Assembly: GCF_020524885.1 (NCBI RefSeq)
Contig: NZ_JAIVKJ010000001.1
Location: forward strand, 558,001-622,000
DNA length: 64,000 nt
Origin: Microbulbifer elongatus
GTDB lineage: Bacteria > Pseudomonadota > Gammaproteobacteria > Pseudomonadales > Cellvibrionaceae
Reading direction: 5' to 3'
Below the pieces are notes generated by a model, which was given only the letters and a program-made list of their open reading frames with translations, ran no database searches and was not told the origin of the DNA. Positions 27,247 to 38,706 of the stretch are shown in pieces; the stretch's first letter is position 1, and each line of letters opens with the position of its first letter. The position numbers and the translations under genes were made by a program.

Positions 27247-27708
27247 TTATGCCGCGGCGGCGCTGTTGATGGCCAGTGCGTAGAGATCGTCGCTGGTGCT
27301 AGCCTCGCGCAGCTTTTCACGCACGCGGCTATCGCTGAACAGGGCGGCAATTTCCGCCAGGGTGTCCAAATGCTCCTGCTCAGAGTCCTCGGGGACCAGC
27401 AGGGCGAACAGCAGATCAACGGGCTGGCGGTCGATGGCGTCAAAATCTACGGCTGGAGAGGTAGTGCAAATCACACCGATGGGCTTGTCACAACCGGGCA
27501 GGCGGCAGTGAGGAATGGCGACGCCTTCGCCAATCCCTGTAGAGCCCAGGCGCTCCCGTGCTACCAGCTGGTTGAATACGGTATCGGAATCCAGTTCAGG
27601 GTATTGTTCTGAAATCGCTTGGGCGATATTGAGTAACAGCTTTTTCTTGCTACTCCCCGCCAGATGGCAAAGGCTCAGGCGGGGAGAGAGTAATGCTTCC
27701 AATGTCAT
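27247..27708 (-). CDS. ptsN: Nitrogen-PTS regulatory protein PtsN (EIIA-Ntr)
   Basis: A 153-residue EIIA protein with the phosphorylation site His67 in AIPHCRLPG and the conserved LGSTGIGEGVA just before. It receives phosphate from NPr and regulates potassium transport and other targets in related bacteria. It follows hpf and rpoN in the usual order. Confidence 0.95.
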   Translation of the reverse strand: MTLEALLSPRLSLCHLAGSSKKKLLLNIAQAISEQYPELDSDTVFNQLVARERLGSTGIGEGVAIPHCRLPGCDKPIGVICTTSPAVDFDAIDRQPVDLLFALLVPEDSEQEHLDTLAEIAALFSDSRVREKLREASTSDDLYALAINSAAAA

Positions 27709-27762
27709 AACTTACTGATGATCTAGCGGTACAGGCCAGCCGGTAACCTGGTGATGTTACGA

Positions 27763-28056
27763 CTAGCGGTGACTGCGTAACTTCTCTTTGTGTTTCAGCA
27801 GTTGCCGGTCGAGTTTGTCTGTCAGCGAATCGATCGCTGCGTACATGTCCTCAGATTCCGAATCGGCAAAAATATCCTTGTTGCCGTTCACGTGAACCCG
27901 CGCTTCGGCTTTCTGGATGAGTTTGTCGACGGAAAGAATGACCTGGGTATTGGTAATCAGGTCATTGTGGCGGGAGAGCTTGTCCAGTTTGGTCTCGCAG
28001 TAATCGCGAATGGCCGGAGTAACGTCTACATGGTGGCCACTGATATTGATCTGCAT
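27763..28056 (-). CDS. hpf: Ribosome hibernation-promoting factor (short form)
   Basis: A 97-residue HPF/YfiA-family protein (MQINISGHHVDVTP, DKLSRHNDLITNTQVIL, ESEDMYAAIDSLTDKLDRQL). The short form lacks the C-terminal dimerisation domain and, with RMF, makes 100S ribosomes in enterics. ATG at 28056 has a GAGGAGAA ribosome-binding site; the open frame extends upstream without support. It lies 168 bp downstream of rpoN. Confidence 0.94.
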   Translation of the reverse strand: MQINISGHHVDVTPAIRDYCETKLDKLSRHNDLITNTQVILSVDKLIQKAEARVHVNGNKDIFADSESEDMYAAIDSLTDKLDRQLLKHKEKLRSHR

Positions 28057-28224
28057 GGATTTCTCCTCATAGGGTGCAACACAAATCTGGCGGCACCCCC
28101 GCACAGGGCGGCAACCCTACTAGGAAGTGCGTCAGAATGGAAGGATACACTCAATATCTAACCATTGGTTGCCCGGAAAATGTCTGAAAAGAGGCTGCGG
28201 TGTCCCGTTTTGTGACTGGTGATG

Positions 28225-29700
28225 TCAAACCAGTCGTTTTCGCTCGCTGGAGGAGGGGATTCCCATCGACTCGCGGTACTTGGCCACGGTGCGTCTCGCC
28301 ACTTTGATGCCCTGGGAGTCAAGTTCCTGAGTGATCTTGTTATCCGACAGCGGCTTGCGGGGCTGCTCGCCGTCGATCAACTTGCGAATCAGGGCGCGGA
28401 TGGCAGTGGAGGATGCATCCTCGCCGGAATCGGTGCTGACGTGGCTAGAGAAGAAATATTTGAGCTCGAACACGCCGCGGGGGGTGAGCATGTACTTCTG
28501 CGTTGTCACCCTAGAAATGGTGGATTCATGCATGCCGATGGTCTCGGCGATATTCGCCAGCACCATGGGTTTCATGGCTTCGGGCCCCAGTTCAAAGAAC
28601 CCCTGCTGCTTTTCGACGATACAGCTGGCCACTTTCAGCAAAGTCTCGTGGCGGCTCTGCAGGCTTTTCAGGAACCAGCGCGCCTCCTGCAGATTGTCCC
28701 GCAAGTAGTTATTTTCGCTGGAGTTATCGGCGCGCTTGATCATGGACGCGTAGGCGTCGTTGATGCGCAGCTTGGGCGTGGTTTCCGGGTTCAGCTCCAC
28801 AACCCAGCGGTGCTGTTTGCGACTCACGATTACGTCCGGCACCACATACTGGGGCTCTTCACTGCCGAAAGCCTCGCCGGGGTAGGGTGTGAGGGTCTGG
28901 ATCAGGCGCATCACCTCGCCGAGCTGGGTCTCGTTAAGTCGCGTGCGGCGGCTCAGTTGCCGGAAGTCACGCTTTCCGAGCAGGTCCAGGTGCTGGCCTA
29001 CCACGACAAGTGCCTGGGCCATCCAGGGGGTGGTTTCCGGCAGTTGACGCAATTGCAGCAGCAGGCTTTCGCGCAGATCGCGCGCGCCGCAGCCGACGGG
29101 TTCCAGTTGCTGAATGGTTTTGAGGACTGCCAGGACTTCATCAGTTTCGACCTCGAAGGCCGCGGCCATTTCATCCAGGTCGGCGTCGAGAAAACCGTTT
29201 GGGGCAATGGCGTCGATTAGTGCCTCGCCGATCAGCTTGTCGCTGTCGGTCAGCCCGGTGAGGTTCAATTGCCACAGCAGGTGATCCTGCAGGCTCTCTG
29301 AGGCGGCATTGCGCTGCTCCAACGCATAATCCTCTCCCTCACCGCCGCTGTAGCTGCCACTGGTATAGATGTCGTCCCAGCGGGTATCCACCGGCAGGTC
29401 GTCCGGGATTTCAGTGCTCCAGTCGCCGTCTGCGCTGGAGTCGCTCTGGGCCTCGCTGGCGCTTTCGCGTTCGCTGGCTTCTCGCTCCTGACCTTCAGGA
29501 GTGGCTGGGGTATTCTGGTCCTGATGGGACTCGCCAGCATGATCCTCAAAATCGGATTCAAGCAGCGGGTTGCTGTCGAGCGCGGACTGAATCTCTTGTT
29601 GCAGGTCCAACGTCGACAACTGCAACAGGCGTATGGCCTGCTGCAGCTGCGGAGTCATCGTCAGCTGGGTGCCGAGTTTTAACTGGAGTGACTGCTTCAT
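28225..29700 (-). CDS. rpoN: RNA polymerase sigma-54 factor RpoN
   Basis: A 491-residue sigma-54. The glutamine- and leucine-rich region I ([20 protein letters not shown]) is at the start, an acidic region II linker at about 50-120, the core-binding and helix-turn-helix regions follow, and the RpoN box [10 protein letters not shown] is near the C-terminus. It recognises -24/-12 promoters and needs AAA+ activators. It lies upstream of hpf-ptsN-rapZ-npr. Confidence 0.97.
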   Translation of the reverse strand: MKQSLQLKLGTQLTMTPQLQQAIRLLQLSTLDLQQEIQSALDSNPLLESDFEDHAGESHQDQNTPATPEGQEREASERESASEAQSDSSADGDWSTEIPDDLPVDTRWDDIYTSGSYSGGEGEDYALEQRNAASESLQDHLLWQLNLTGLTDSDKLIGEALIDAIAPNGFLDADLDEMAAAFEVETDEVLAVLKTIQQLEPVGCGARDLRESLLLQLRQLPETTPWMAQALVVVGQHLDLLGKRDFRQLSRRTRLNETQLGEVMRLIQTLTPYPGEAFGSEEPQYVVPDVIVSRKQHRWVVELNPETTPKLRINDAYASMIKRADNSSENNYLRDNLQEARWFLKSLQSRHETLLKVASCIVEKQQGFFELGPEAMKPMVLANIAETIGMHESTISRVTTQKYMLTPRGVFELKYFFSSHVSTDSGEDASSTAIRALIRKLIDGEQPRKPLSDNKITQELDSQGIKVARRTVAKYRESMGIPSSSERKRLV

Positions 29701-29932
29701 AAGGGAGGTTCGGCAGAAAATTCTGTCATTGGCGCGCCACAGCAGATTTGATGCTTGAAGCGGCGGCGTTTAGCTCATTTCCTGCAGACTACCCCGGAGC
29801 AAATCGGAACACAAGGGGCAGTTTAAGCAATAAGCGTGCCGAAAAATAATGCGCGTTCGGTCACGCGGGTTTTGAGGGGTACTTCAAGCCTAAGAAATCC
29901 CTGGTCAGGCTGATGAAGCCGTCATGATCCGC

Positions 29933-30658
29933 TTAAATAGTGAACTCGTGTCCCAAGTAAACATCTTTCACTTGCTTGTTCTCGGCCACGTCTCTTGGGT
30001 TGCCAGAAGCAATGATGTGTCCCTCGCTGACGATGAAGGCGGTTTCGCAGATATCCAGGGTTTCTCGCACATTGTGGTCGGTGATCAGTACACCAATGCC
30101 GCGATCCCGCAGGTGGCGAATGATCTGCTTGATATCGTTGACCGAGATGGGGTCCACGCCAGCGAAGGGTTCGTCGAGCAGGACGAAGGCCGGATTGGTG
30201 GCCAGGGCGCGGGCGATTTCTACCCGACGGCGCTCGCCGCCGGACAGTGCCATACCCAGGCTGTCGCGGATATGGGTGATATGGAACTCCTCCAGCAGGG
30301 CCTCCAGCTGTTCCTTGCGCTGGACACGATTGAGGTCCTTGCGGGTTTCCAGGATGGCGAGGATATTGTCGGAAACGGACAGGCGACGGAACACCGATGC
30401 TTCCTGGGGGAGATAGCCAATGCCTTTGCGGGCGCGACCATGCATAGACAAGCCGGTGATGTCTTCGCTGTCGATCATGACTCGGCCGGCGTCCGCCTGC
30501 ACGAGGCCTGCGATCATATAGAAACAGGTGGTTTTACCGGCGCCATTGGGGCCCAGTAGGCCTACAACCTGGCCACTGGAAACGCTCACGGATACATCCT
30601 GAACGACTTTGCGCTTCTTGTACTGCTTGGCGAGGTGTAACGCTTTTAGCGTCGGCAT
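29933..30658 (-). CDS. lptB: LPS export ABC transporter ATP-binding protein
   Basis: A 241-residue ABC ATPase. Walker A GPNGAGKT is at 36-43, signature LSGGE at 138-142 and Walker B VLLDEPF around 159-165. LptB drives LPS extraction from the inner membrane with LptFG, bridged by LptA and LptC. It is 93 bp downstream of lptA. About 230 bp separate it from rpoN, where rpoN may have its own promoter. Confidence 0.97.
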   Translation of the reverse strand: MPTLKALHLAKQYKKRKVVQDVSVSVSSGQVVGLLGPNGAGKTTCFYMIAGLVQADAGRVMIDSEDITGLSMHGRARKGIGYLPQEASVFRRLSVSDNILAILETRKDLNRVQRKEQLEALLEEFHITHIRDSLGMALSGGERRRVEIARALATNPAFVLLDEPFAGVDPISVNDIKQIIRHLRDRGIGVLITDHNVRETLDICETAFIVSEGHIIASGNPRDVAENKQVKDVYLGHEFTI

Positions 30659-30751
30659 GGCAAATTCCAGTCTCCGCTGAGGCAGCTCCTGCTTCCTCAG
30701 CTTGGTGTGTACGATAAAAGTGTATGTCGGGCCCCGGGTGGTGCGGCTGGC

Positions 30752-31348
30752 TTACTGGCCGTTATCGGCTGCCTGTGGCTCCACTGGTGTCTGCGCCTCG
30801 GGCTTCCAGATCATCTCCACGCGTTTTTTCTCCGACTGGCCCTGTGCCTGCATTTGCTCGCTGTTGAGGTCGTAGTCGATGCGCTCGGCGGAGAGGGTGT
30901 TGCCGTCGCGATCGACCAGGGCTTCGCCAGTGAGCTTCAGGGCATCGCTGCTCACAAGAAACTCAATTCGTTTGGCGCGCGCCTTGACCGGGCTGGTGCT
31001 TTCTTCAACCTGCTGCTGGAAGTGTGCCGGGGCTCCAGTGGCGACGACTTTATTGATCTCGCCCTTGGCATTGCCGTGTACCTCCACACGATCTGCGCGT
31101 ATCTGCAGTGACCCCTGGCTAATCACCACATTGCCGCTGTAAACAGACAGGTTCTTACTGCGGTTGGCTTCTAGTTTGTCGGCGGATACTTTCACCGGTT
31201 GCTCGCGATCATTTGGTAGCGCCTGAGCTTCGGCGGCAACCAGCAGGACGCCAAGGGCGGTGGCGCAAACTGCGCGGGTCACTGCCCGTAAGGCGGTGAG
31301 GTTGAGGGGCGCCTGCAGCCGATGGCGGGCGAAATTACTGGGCTTCAT
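30752..31348 (-). CDS. lptA: LPS transport periplasmic protein LptA
   Basis: A 198-residue OstA-domain protein forming the periplasmic bridge for LPS. It has a signal peptide (hydrophobic AVCATALGVLLVAAEAQA) and beta-jellyroll repeats such as VKVSADKLEAN and YSGNVVISQGSLQIRADRVEV. The ATG at 31348 overlaps the end of lptC by 14 bp; an upstream in-frame start at 31363 would add only five residues. Confidence 0.92.
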   Translation of the reverse strand: MKPSNFARHRLQAPLNLTALRAVTRAVCATALGVLLVAAEAQALPNDREQPVKVSADKLEANRSKNLSVYSGNVVISQGSLQIRADRVEVHGNAKGEINKVVATGAPAHFQQQVEESTSPVKARAKRIEFLVSSDALKLTGEALVDRDGNTLSAERIDYDLNSEQMQAQGQSEKKRVEMIWKPEAQTPVEPQAADNGQ

Positions 31349-31898
31349 AAAGGCTTTCCACATCGGACAGAATTTCTACCTTGTCTTTTTCGAGATCGGC
31401 GCGCAGCCCGGTGCCGGTAGTGCGGTTGGGGCCGTCGGTAATGGTAACAACTTTGTCGGTCTCGGCGAATTCTTCACGGGGGCGGATCTCGATTTTCGGG
31501 GTGCTCAGGGTAATGCCGGGCTCCGGCAGCTCCCTGATGGATACATCTCCCTCCAGTACGACGCGCTGCCCGTTATTGTAGGCGACACCAGTGCGAGACT
31601 CCGTACGCCAGCGTGAGTCCTCGCCCTGGTAAAACATCATGCGAGGCTCGGTAAGGTCGGCACGATCGCGGCGGGCAAACTGGAAAAATGTGACGCGCTC
31701 GGCATCCACTTCGTACGCCAGGTTGCCCTCGATGTTGTAGTGGCGCGTGCGAGCGCCCCGGATGATGAGGTCCGCGGCCTTGTTGTGTTCCTGCTGGGTG
31801 GGGCGCTTGCCCATCAGCTGCTCCGGAGGGCTTTCGGTGAACCACAGCCCAAGCGAGATCAGCGTGACCACAATAACCAGTGGTAGCCAGGTGCGCAT
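31335..31898 (-). CDS. lptC: LPS export protein LptC
   Basis: A 187-residue bitopic protein: one N-terminal membrane helix (WLPLVIVVTLISLGLWF) and a periplasmic OstA-like domain. It connects the LptBFG transporter with LptA. It overlaps lptA. About 110 bp separate it from kdsC. Confidence 0.93.
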   Translation of the reverse strand: MRTWLPLVIVVTLISLGLWFTESPPEQLMGKRPTQQEHNKAADLIIRGARTRHYNIEGNLAYEVDAERVTFFQFARRDRADLTEPRMMFYQGEDSRWRTESRTGVAYNNGQRVVLEGDVSIRELPEPGITLSTPKIEIRPREEFAETDKVVTITDGPNRTTGTGLRADLEKDKVEILSDVESLYEAQ

Positions 31899-32008
31899 AT
31901 ATTGAGTGTTTCCTTGTGCCCTTGTGGCGACTTCCCGTTCAGCTTGTCAGTTAGGCGCCATCGTGAGAGCTTGGTTCCAATTTTTACCGGTAGCTTCTTT
32001 CGGGAGCG

Positions 32009-32572
32009 CTACGAGCTGCTTTTCGCCAGGTACGGGGCCAGGGCGGCTTCAAAGGTACCTTGGGCTTGCATAATGCGGTCGCACACCTCGCGCACGGCGC
32101 CCAGTCCACCGCTGCGTTTGGTGGTAAATAATGCCCTCTCTGCGACAGGTGGGGCGGCATCAGGGACGGCAATCGGGCAGCCCACACGGGTCATCAGCTG
32201 TAAATCCGGGTAGTCGTCGCCCATATAAGCGATATTTTCGAGATCGTAGGGCTCGTTCGCGAACAGCTCCAGAAATGCGCTGTATTTGTCTTCGCGGCCC
32301 TGAATCAATCGGGTAATGCCAAGGTCGTGCGCGCGCTTTTCTACTACGTTACTGCGCCTGCCGGTAATGATGGCGACGGCCACTCCCGACTTTTGCAGCA
32401 TCTTGATGCCGTGTCCGTCCAGGGTGTGGAACGTCTTCAGCTCGTTACCATGGTTGTCGAAATACAGTCGGCCATCGGTCAGTACGCCGTCCACATCGAG
32501 AATCAGGTGGCGGACCCGGCTCAATTTCTTATGAATTTCCTGGTCGCTGGGCGCTGTGGTTGCATCGTTCAA
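32009..32572 (-). CDS. kdsC: 3-deoxy-D-manno-octulosonate 8-phosphate phosphatase KdsC
   Basis: A 187-residue HAD phosphatase without a cap domain. The nucleophile motif LDVDGVLTDG holds Asp26 and Asp28; MGDDYPDLQLM carries the late acidic residues. It produces Kdo for lipid A-core synthesis. It starts 31 bp downstream of kdsD in the envelope cluster. Confidence 0.95.
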   Translation of the reverse strand: MNDATTAPSDQEIHKKLSRVRHLILDVDGVLTDGRLYFDNHGNELKTFHTLDGHGIKMLQKSGVAVAIITGRRSNVVEKRAHDLGITRLIQGREDKYSAFLELFANEPYDLENIAYMGDDYPDLQLMTRVGCPIAVPDAAPPVAERALFTTKRSGGLGAVREVCDRIMQAQGTFEAALAPYLAKSSS

Positions 32573-32603
32573 GGTTGTTTTCCTTTATAGGTCCCGAAGC
32601 GTG

Positions 32604-33575
32604 TCAGATGACACCGGCGCGCAGTATATCGTGCATATGCAACAGGCCGACGGGGTGGTGCTCCGGATCCTCGACCACCAGAGCGGTGATCTTGTTGTCT
32701 TCCATAATGCGCAGCGCCTCGGCGGCCAGGGTTTGGGCGCTGACCGTTTTTGGCCTCCGGCTCATCACCTGGTCCATGGTGGCGCTGTCTAGCTCAAACT
32801 TCTGGTCGATGACCCGGCGCAGGTCGCCATCGGTAAACACTCCCAGAAGGTGTCCGCTACTATCAACCACGGTCGTCATGCCGAAGCCTTTGCTGGTCAT
32901 TTCCAGCAGGGCTGTGGCCAGAGGGGTCTCGGGCGCGACTTGGGGTAACTCTTCGCCGGCGTGCATCACGTCCTCAACCTTGAGCAGCAGCTGGCGCCCC
33001 AAGGCTCCGCCGGGGTGAGAAAATGCAAAGTCTTCCGCGGTAAATCCACGAGCTTCCAGCAAGGCTACGGCCAGCGCATCTCCCATCACCAGGGTAACTG
33101 TGGTGGAGGACGTCGGAGCCAGATTCAGCGGGCAGGCCTCGGTATCCACCGCGATATCCAGGTTTACGTCGGCAGACTGTGCCAGAGGAGAGTCCGACTT
33201 GCCGGTCATGCTAATCAGCGGGATGCCGAGGCGCTTCAGTAGTGGTAAAAGCGTGAGCACTTCGGCGGATGAGCCGGAATTGGAGATGGCAATCACCAGA
33301 TCCTGTCGGGTGATCATACCAAGGTCACCGTGGCTAGCTTCCCCCGGATGTACAAAGAAGCTGGGGGTGCCGGTGCTGGCCAGAGTTGCCGCAATCTTGC
33401 GGCCAATATGGCCGGACTTGCCCATGCCGGAAACGATTACCCGGCCCTTACAAGCCATGATCAGCTCGCAGGCCTTGCTGAAATCGTCACCAATTCGGGC
33501 TTCCAGGGCAGCTACTGCCGCAGTTTCCATGGCAATGGTGCGGCGTCCGGCCTGTATGATCAGATCTGTTCCCAT
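32604..33575 (-). CDS. kdsD: Arabinose-5-phosphate isomerase KdsD
   Basis: A 323-residue protein with an N-terminal SIS isomerase domain (GMGKSGHIGRKIAATLASTGTPSFFVHPGEASHGDLG) split here as GMGKSGHIGRK and HPGEASHGDLG, and a C-terminal CBS pair beginning near residue 205. It converts ribulose-5-phosphate to arabinose-5-phosphate, the Kdo precursor. It is the first gene of the kdsD-kdsC-lptCAB cluster. Confidence 0.95.
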   Translation of the reverse strand: MGTDLIIQAGRRTIAMETAAVAALEARIGDDFSKACELIMACKGRVIVSGMGKSGHIGRKIAATLASTGTPSFFVHPGEASHGDLGMITRQDLVIAISNSGSSAEVLTLLPLLKRLGIPLISMTGKSDSPLAQSADVNLDIAVDTEACPLNLAPTSSTTVTLVMGDALAVALLEARGFTAEDFAFSHPGGALGRQLLLKVEDVMHAGEELPQVAPETPLATALLEMTSKGFGMTTVVDSSGHLLGVFTDGDLRRVIDQKFELDSATMDQVMSRRPKTVSAQTLAAEALRIMEDNKITALVVEDPEHHPVGLLHMHDILRAGVI

Positions 33576-34139
33576 GATATCTCTCGCTGGATGATCCGGG
33601 GCGGCGCCGTCGAACGAGGGGCGGCTGGCCGCGATAATTCAGTTCATTTTAGAAAAGCCTGGCTGACTGGTCTGGTCGCCTGTGCATTGTGCCGGGAGAC
33701 GCGGTTCACGTTGCCTGTTAGGCAGCCGTTGTAGCCAGGTTTTGTGCCCGGCTGTGCTGGCTGCAGATAACGGCTTGAGCGCTTTACCGCAATCCGCTGC
33801 GTCTGGTGCTGACGTGCTAACCTTTTAATGTCGATCAGGGCCGGTGTGGATGTGGGCGCCTAGAGGTTTGCCGAGAATGCATTGCACGTTGGCGCAGCGA
33901 AAGTGACCCAGTGCCGCTTGTCCAAAACGCGGCCATGGTATAGTTTGCCGCCGCTAATGTCAGCTACCGAGACCGGCCAAGGGTTTAATCGAGGGCAGCA
34001 TTTGAGGCTTGGGCCTGGTGGTGTCGCCCTGCGACCCGACTCGGCCTGTAAAGTCCTCCAGCGAAAATTTTCGGTATCGCCGCGACACTTTTATGTGTTG
34101 TGTGCATCCAAGGGACGAATTGCCAATGGGAGATATTCT
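33576..34139. other. Intergenic region between divergent kdsD and mlaC
   Basis: About 560 bp without a supported gene. In related genomes this position, between kdsD and mlaC, holds mlaF-mlaE-mlaD. I see no recognisable remnant of an ABC ATPase, permease or MCE domain. The one placed element is an extended -10 promoter at 33936. Confidence 0.6.
33936..33944 (+). promoter_or_regulatory. Candidate extended -10 promoter for mlaC-ibaG-murA
   Basis: TGGTATAGT fits the extended -10 form TG-N-TATAAT. A TTGTCC sits upstream with a short 15-base gap. The predicted leader to mlaC is close to 190 bases. Confidence 0.45.
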
Positions 34140-34796
34140 GTGAGCGCACTCACCACAATCCTGAACCGCACCGCCAGCCGTCGGCTTTCGAGCAAGGCTC
34201 GGGTTCTGATTTCTGTATTTTTACTGTGTTGCATGTCGCCTTTCGCGTCTGCAGCACAGAACCCCTACGCCCTGATAGAAGGTGTCTCTAATGAGCTCCT
34301 GGGTGTGATTCGTAGCGAGGGGCAAAACGTCAATTCCAACCCCCAGCGCTACTACTCAGCGGTAGATCGTGTGCTGGCGCCTGTCGTGGACTTTGATTTT
34401 ATCGCCCGCGGCGTTATGGGCAGCCATGCGAAGAAGGCGACCCCTGCCCAGCGCGCCAAATTCGCCAGTACTTTCCGTCGCGACCTGGTAGCAACCTTTG
34501 CCCGCGGTGTAGCCACCTTTGGCACTATGGATGTGAAAGTGGTGAATCCGGGCTCTGCGCCCAGCGGCAATCGCGTCAACGTGCTGCAGGAAGTCCGCAG
34601 TAAAGAGGGCGTAACCAAGGTTTCCTACACCCTGGTGCGCAACCGCAGTGGCCAGTGGAAGCTGATCAACGTGATTCTGAATGGCGTCAATCTGGGCAAG
34701 ACCTTCCGCGGGCAGTTCTCACAAGCAATGCAGGCCAACGGTGGCGATATCGACAAGGTAATTGCCAGCTGGTCGGCGGCGGATCAGGTTAGCTGA
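34140..34796 (+). CDS. mlaC: Phospholipid-shuttle periplasmic protein MlaC (Ttg2D family)
   Basis: A 218-residue periplasmic protein. From the GTG at 34140 (GGGAG upstream) a signal peptide with hydrophobic VLISVFLLCCMSPFASAA is followed by the MlaC fold (RYYSAVDRVLAPVVDFDFIARGVMG, RRDLVATFARGVATF, VSYTLVRNRSGQWKLINVILNGVNLG). MlaC ferries phospholipids between the outer-membrane MlaA and the inner-membrane MlaFEDB transporter. The transporter genes that normally precede it are missing here. A longer upstream open frame is non-coding. Confidence 0.93.
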   Translation: MSALTTILNRTASRRLSSKARVLISVFLLCCMSPFASAAQNPYALIEGVSNELLGVIRSEGQNVNSNPQRYYSAVDRVLAPVVDFDFIARGVMGSHAKKATPAQRAKFASTFRRDLVATFARGVATFGTMDVKVVNPGSAPSGNRVNVLQEVRSKEGVTKVSYTLVRNRSGQWKLINVILNGVNLGKTFRGQFSQAMQANGGDIDKVIASWSAADQVS

Positions 34797-34899
34797 TTCT
34801 GCATCAATGAGAGTGGGCGCGGCTCGCCAGTGGCGGCTGCGCCAGTACCTGTATTCCGTTACACTTGCGCGCTTTTTTAACTCGACTGTATCTCCATCT

Positions 34900-35133
34900 A
34901 TGCAACCAGATCAGATCAAAGCCCTGATAGAAGGGCAAATCCCCGGCAGCCAGGTCGAAGTGGCGTTTGAAGGCAGCCACCTGCAATTGACCGTTGTCAG
35001 CGAAGCATTCAGCGGCTTGAGCCGGCTCAAGAAGCAGCAGCTGGTATACGGCGCGCTGTCCGACAAAATTGCCGACGGCACCCTGCACGCCGTGCAGATG
35101 AAAACCCTGACACCTGAAGAGGCCGGCCAGTAA
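34900..35133 (+). CDS. ibaG: BolA-family protein IbaG
   Basis: A 77-residue BolA-like protein (MQPDQIKALIEGQIPGSQVEV, FSGLSRLKKQQLVYGALSDKI, LHAVQMKTLTPEE). It lacks the full-length extension of BolA and is in the usual place before murA. It likely interacts with monothiol glutaredoxin in iron-sulfur trafficking. The STAS-domain mlaB that often stands between mlaC and this gene is absent; the gap is only 103 bp. Confidence 0.92.
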   Translation: MQPDQIKALIEGQIPGSQVEVAFEGSHLQLTVVSEAFSGLSRLKKQQLVYGALSDKIADGTLHAVQMKTLTPEEAGQ

Positions 35134-35140
35134 TACGTAG

Positions 35141-36436
<1,296 letters not shown>

Positions 36437-36579
36437 TCCTACTGTGAGTGGGGGGATGGCTGGTGCTTAGCTGGTCTTGCTAGATGTTTCTCTACTAGAT
36501 TTATGCTCGTTTTGTATTGGCGCAGGATTCCGTGAGGCGATAAGCTTCCGGGATTAGGGAAAGTTGCCATCATCTTCAG

Positions 36580-36601
36580 GCCCGGCTTTTGCCGGGCTTT
36601 T
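36580..36601 (+). terminator. Short terminator-like hairpin between murA and hisG
   Basis: GCCCGGC (36580-36586), TTTT, GCCGGGC (36591-36597) and a short T run. It ends just before hisG, so it may be an attenuator-type site or a weak terminator after murA. Confidence 0.6.
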
Positions 36602-36619
36602 CAGATAATCATAATCGTT

Positions 36620-37258
36620 ATGCAGATCACTATAGCCCTGACCAAGGGGCGAATTCTCAAGGAAACGCTGCCGCTGTTGGCTGCGGCCGGCCTAGAGCCG
36701 CTGGAAGATATCGCCAAGAGTCGCAAGCTCATATTCCAAACCAACCAGGAGAATGTGCGCCTGCTGGTTTTGCGTGGATCGGATGTGCCCACTTACGTGC
36801 AGCATGGCGCAGCGGATATGGGGGTTGCTGGCAAGGACAATCTGCTGGAGCACGACGACAGCAATCTCTATGAGCCTCTGGATCTGAATATCGCCCGGTG
36901 TCGCCTGATGACGGCAGGCATCAAGGGCGCCCCATTGCCCAGTGGGCGAATCAAGGTGGCGACCAAGTTTGTGCAGTCCGCAAAACGCTACTATGCGGCC
37001 CAGGGGCGCCAGGCGGATATCATCAAGTTATACGGTGCGATGGAGCTGGCACCGCTGATGGATCTGGCCGATGAAATTGTGGATATCGTGGATACCGGCA
37101 ATACCCTGAAAGCCAATGGGCTGGAAGCGCGGGATCAAATTGCCGATATCAGCAGCCGACTTATCGTCAATAAGGCTTCCATGAAAATGAAATACACCGC
37201 GATCAATGCGCTGATCGAGCAGTTGGCGCAAGCGGTAGAGGCTAGGAAGGCCGGCTGA
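36620..37258 (+). CDS. hisG: ATP phosphoribosyltransferase, short form HisG
   Basis: A 212-residue HisG ([37 protein letters not shown] split in the protein at 52-72, [14 protein letters not shown]). It catalyses the first step of histidine synthesis. The short form lacks the C-terminal regulatory domain and depends on HisZ, which must be encoded elsewhere. It leads hisD by 82 bp. Confidence 0.96.
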   Translation: MQITIALTKGRILKETLPLLAAAGLEPLEDIAKSRKLIFQTNQENVRLLVLRGSDVPTYVQHGAADMGVAGKDNLLEHDDSNLYEPLDLNIARCRLMTAGIKGAPLPSGRIKVATKFVQSAKRYYAAQGRQADIIKLYGAMELAPLMDLADEIVDIVDTGNTLKANGLEARDQIADISSRLIVNKASMKMKYTAINALIEQLAQAVEARKAG

Positions 37259-37340
37259 GCTGTTCCGGGCTCACCGGTCCATTGCTGAAGTTATTATTGC
37301 GCTTATTTTCGAATTCCCGAATACCTGTCGATCGAACACT

Positions 37341-38657
37341 ATGAGTGATTTTTCCATTCGCCGGCTGGATGCCGGTAGCCCGGAGTTTTCCGCTGACCTG
37401 GACCGTTTGCTGGCCTGGGAATCTGTTGCCGATCATCGGGTTGAAGCCGCTGTCGCGGATATTCTGCAGCAGGTGAAGGCGCGCGGTGATGCGGCGGTGA
37501 TCGAATTTACTAATCGCTTCGATCGTCGCAATCTCGAAATTGCTGCAGAGTTCTGTCTGGGTGCCGATGCGTTACAGGCGGCTTTAAAGCGTATTCCAGC
37601 GGATAGCCGTAATGCCTTGCAGGCCGCCGCTGGCCGGGTACGGGAGTATCACGAACACCAGCTGCAGTCTTCCTGGCAATACCAGGAAGCAGATGGGACC
37701 ATTCTTGGCCAGCAGATTACCCCCATGGAGCGCGTCGGTATCTATGTCCCCGGTGGCAAGGCCAGCTATCCGTCTTCGGTGTTGATGAATGCGATCCCGG
37801 CGAAGGTGGCGGGGGTTGATGAAATACAGATGGTAGTGCCGGCCCCGGACGGCCAGCTCAATGATCTGGTGCTTGCAGCTGCGGCGATCGCCGGTGTGGA
37901 CAAGGTATTTACCATTGGCGGCGCCCAGGCAGTAGCTGCGCTCGCCTATGGTACGGATACGATTGCGCGGGTCGACAAGATTGTGGGCCCGGGTAATATT
38001 TTTGTGGCTTCAGCCAAGCGTGCGGTTTTCGGGCAGGTTGCCATTGATATGATCGCCGGCCCTTCAGAGATTCTGGTGATCTGCGATGGTGAGACAGATC
38101 CGGACTGGATCGCCATGGACCTTCTGTCGCAAGCGGAGCACGACGAGCAGGCGCAGTCGATCCTCTTGTGCCCGGATGCCGCGTTCCTGAGCGCTGTGGA
38201 AGCTGCGCTTGAGAGACTGCTCGAAGAGCTTCCGCGGGCGTCGATTGCCAGCCGCTCCATTGCGGACCGCGGTGCTTTGATCCTGGTTCGGGACATTGAG
38301 CAGGCGATCGAAGTTTCCAACCGAATTGCACCGGAGCACCTTGAGGTTTCGGTGGATCAGCCCGAGCGGTACCTGCCACGCATTCGCCACGCTGGAGCCA
38401 TTTTTCTCGGGCGCTATACCGCCGAAGCGCTTGGGGACTACTGTGCAGGCCCCAATCACGTCCTGCCAACCAGTGGTACTGCGAGATTTTCATCGCCGTT
38501 GGGTGTTTACGATTTCCAGAAGCGCAGCTCGATCATTTACTGCTCAGAGCAGGGGGCTGACCAGCTTGGTCGCATCGCATCGACGCTGGCGCGAGGAGAG
38601 GGGCTGGACGCGCACGCCCGCTCGGCAGAATACCGGGTGAAAGGTAGTCGGAACTGA
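37341..38657 (+). CDS. hisD: Histidinol dehydrogenase
   Basis: A 438-residue zinc enzyme carrying out the last two steps of histidine synthesis. Conserved parts include [31 protein letters not shown], the Zn/catalytic [11 protein letters not shown] and the C-terminal [20 protein letters not shown]. In Pseudomonas hisC follows hisD; here the next gene is the convergent AlgW-type protease, so hisC is elsewhere. Confidence 0.97.
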   Translation: MSDFSIRRLDAGSPEFSADLDRLLAWESVADHRVEAAVADILQQVKARGDAAVIEFTNRFDRRNLEIAAEFCLGADALQAALKRIPADSRNALQAAAGRVREYHEHQLQSSWQYQEADGTILGQQITPMERVGIYVPGGKASYPSSVLMNAIPAKVAGVDEIQMVVPAPDGQLNDLVLAAAAIAGVDKVFTIGGAQAVAALAYGTDTIARVDKIVGPGNIFVASAKRAVFGQVAIDMIAGPSEILVICDGETDPDWIAMDLLSQAEHDEQAQSILLCPDAAFLSAVEAALERLLEELPRASIASRSIADRGALILVRDIEQAIEVSNRIAPEHLEVSVDQPERYLPRIRHAGAIFLGRYTAEALGDYCAGPNHVLPTSGTARFSSPLGVYDFQKRSSIIYCSEQGADQLGRIASTLARGEGLDAHARSAEYRVKGSRN

Positions 38658-38706
38658 AGGCTGCTGAGAGGAGTGGGGCAGGTGACGCGGTGCGCGATCT
38701 CCTGCG

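Noticed and set aside
28219..29220. Open frame of about 330 codons on the plus strand
   Set aside because: Antisense to rpoN, no motif.
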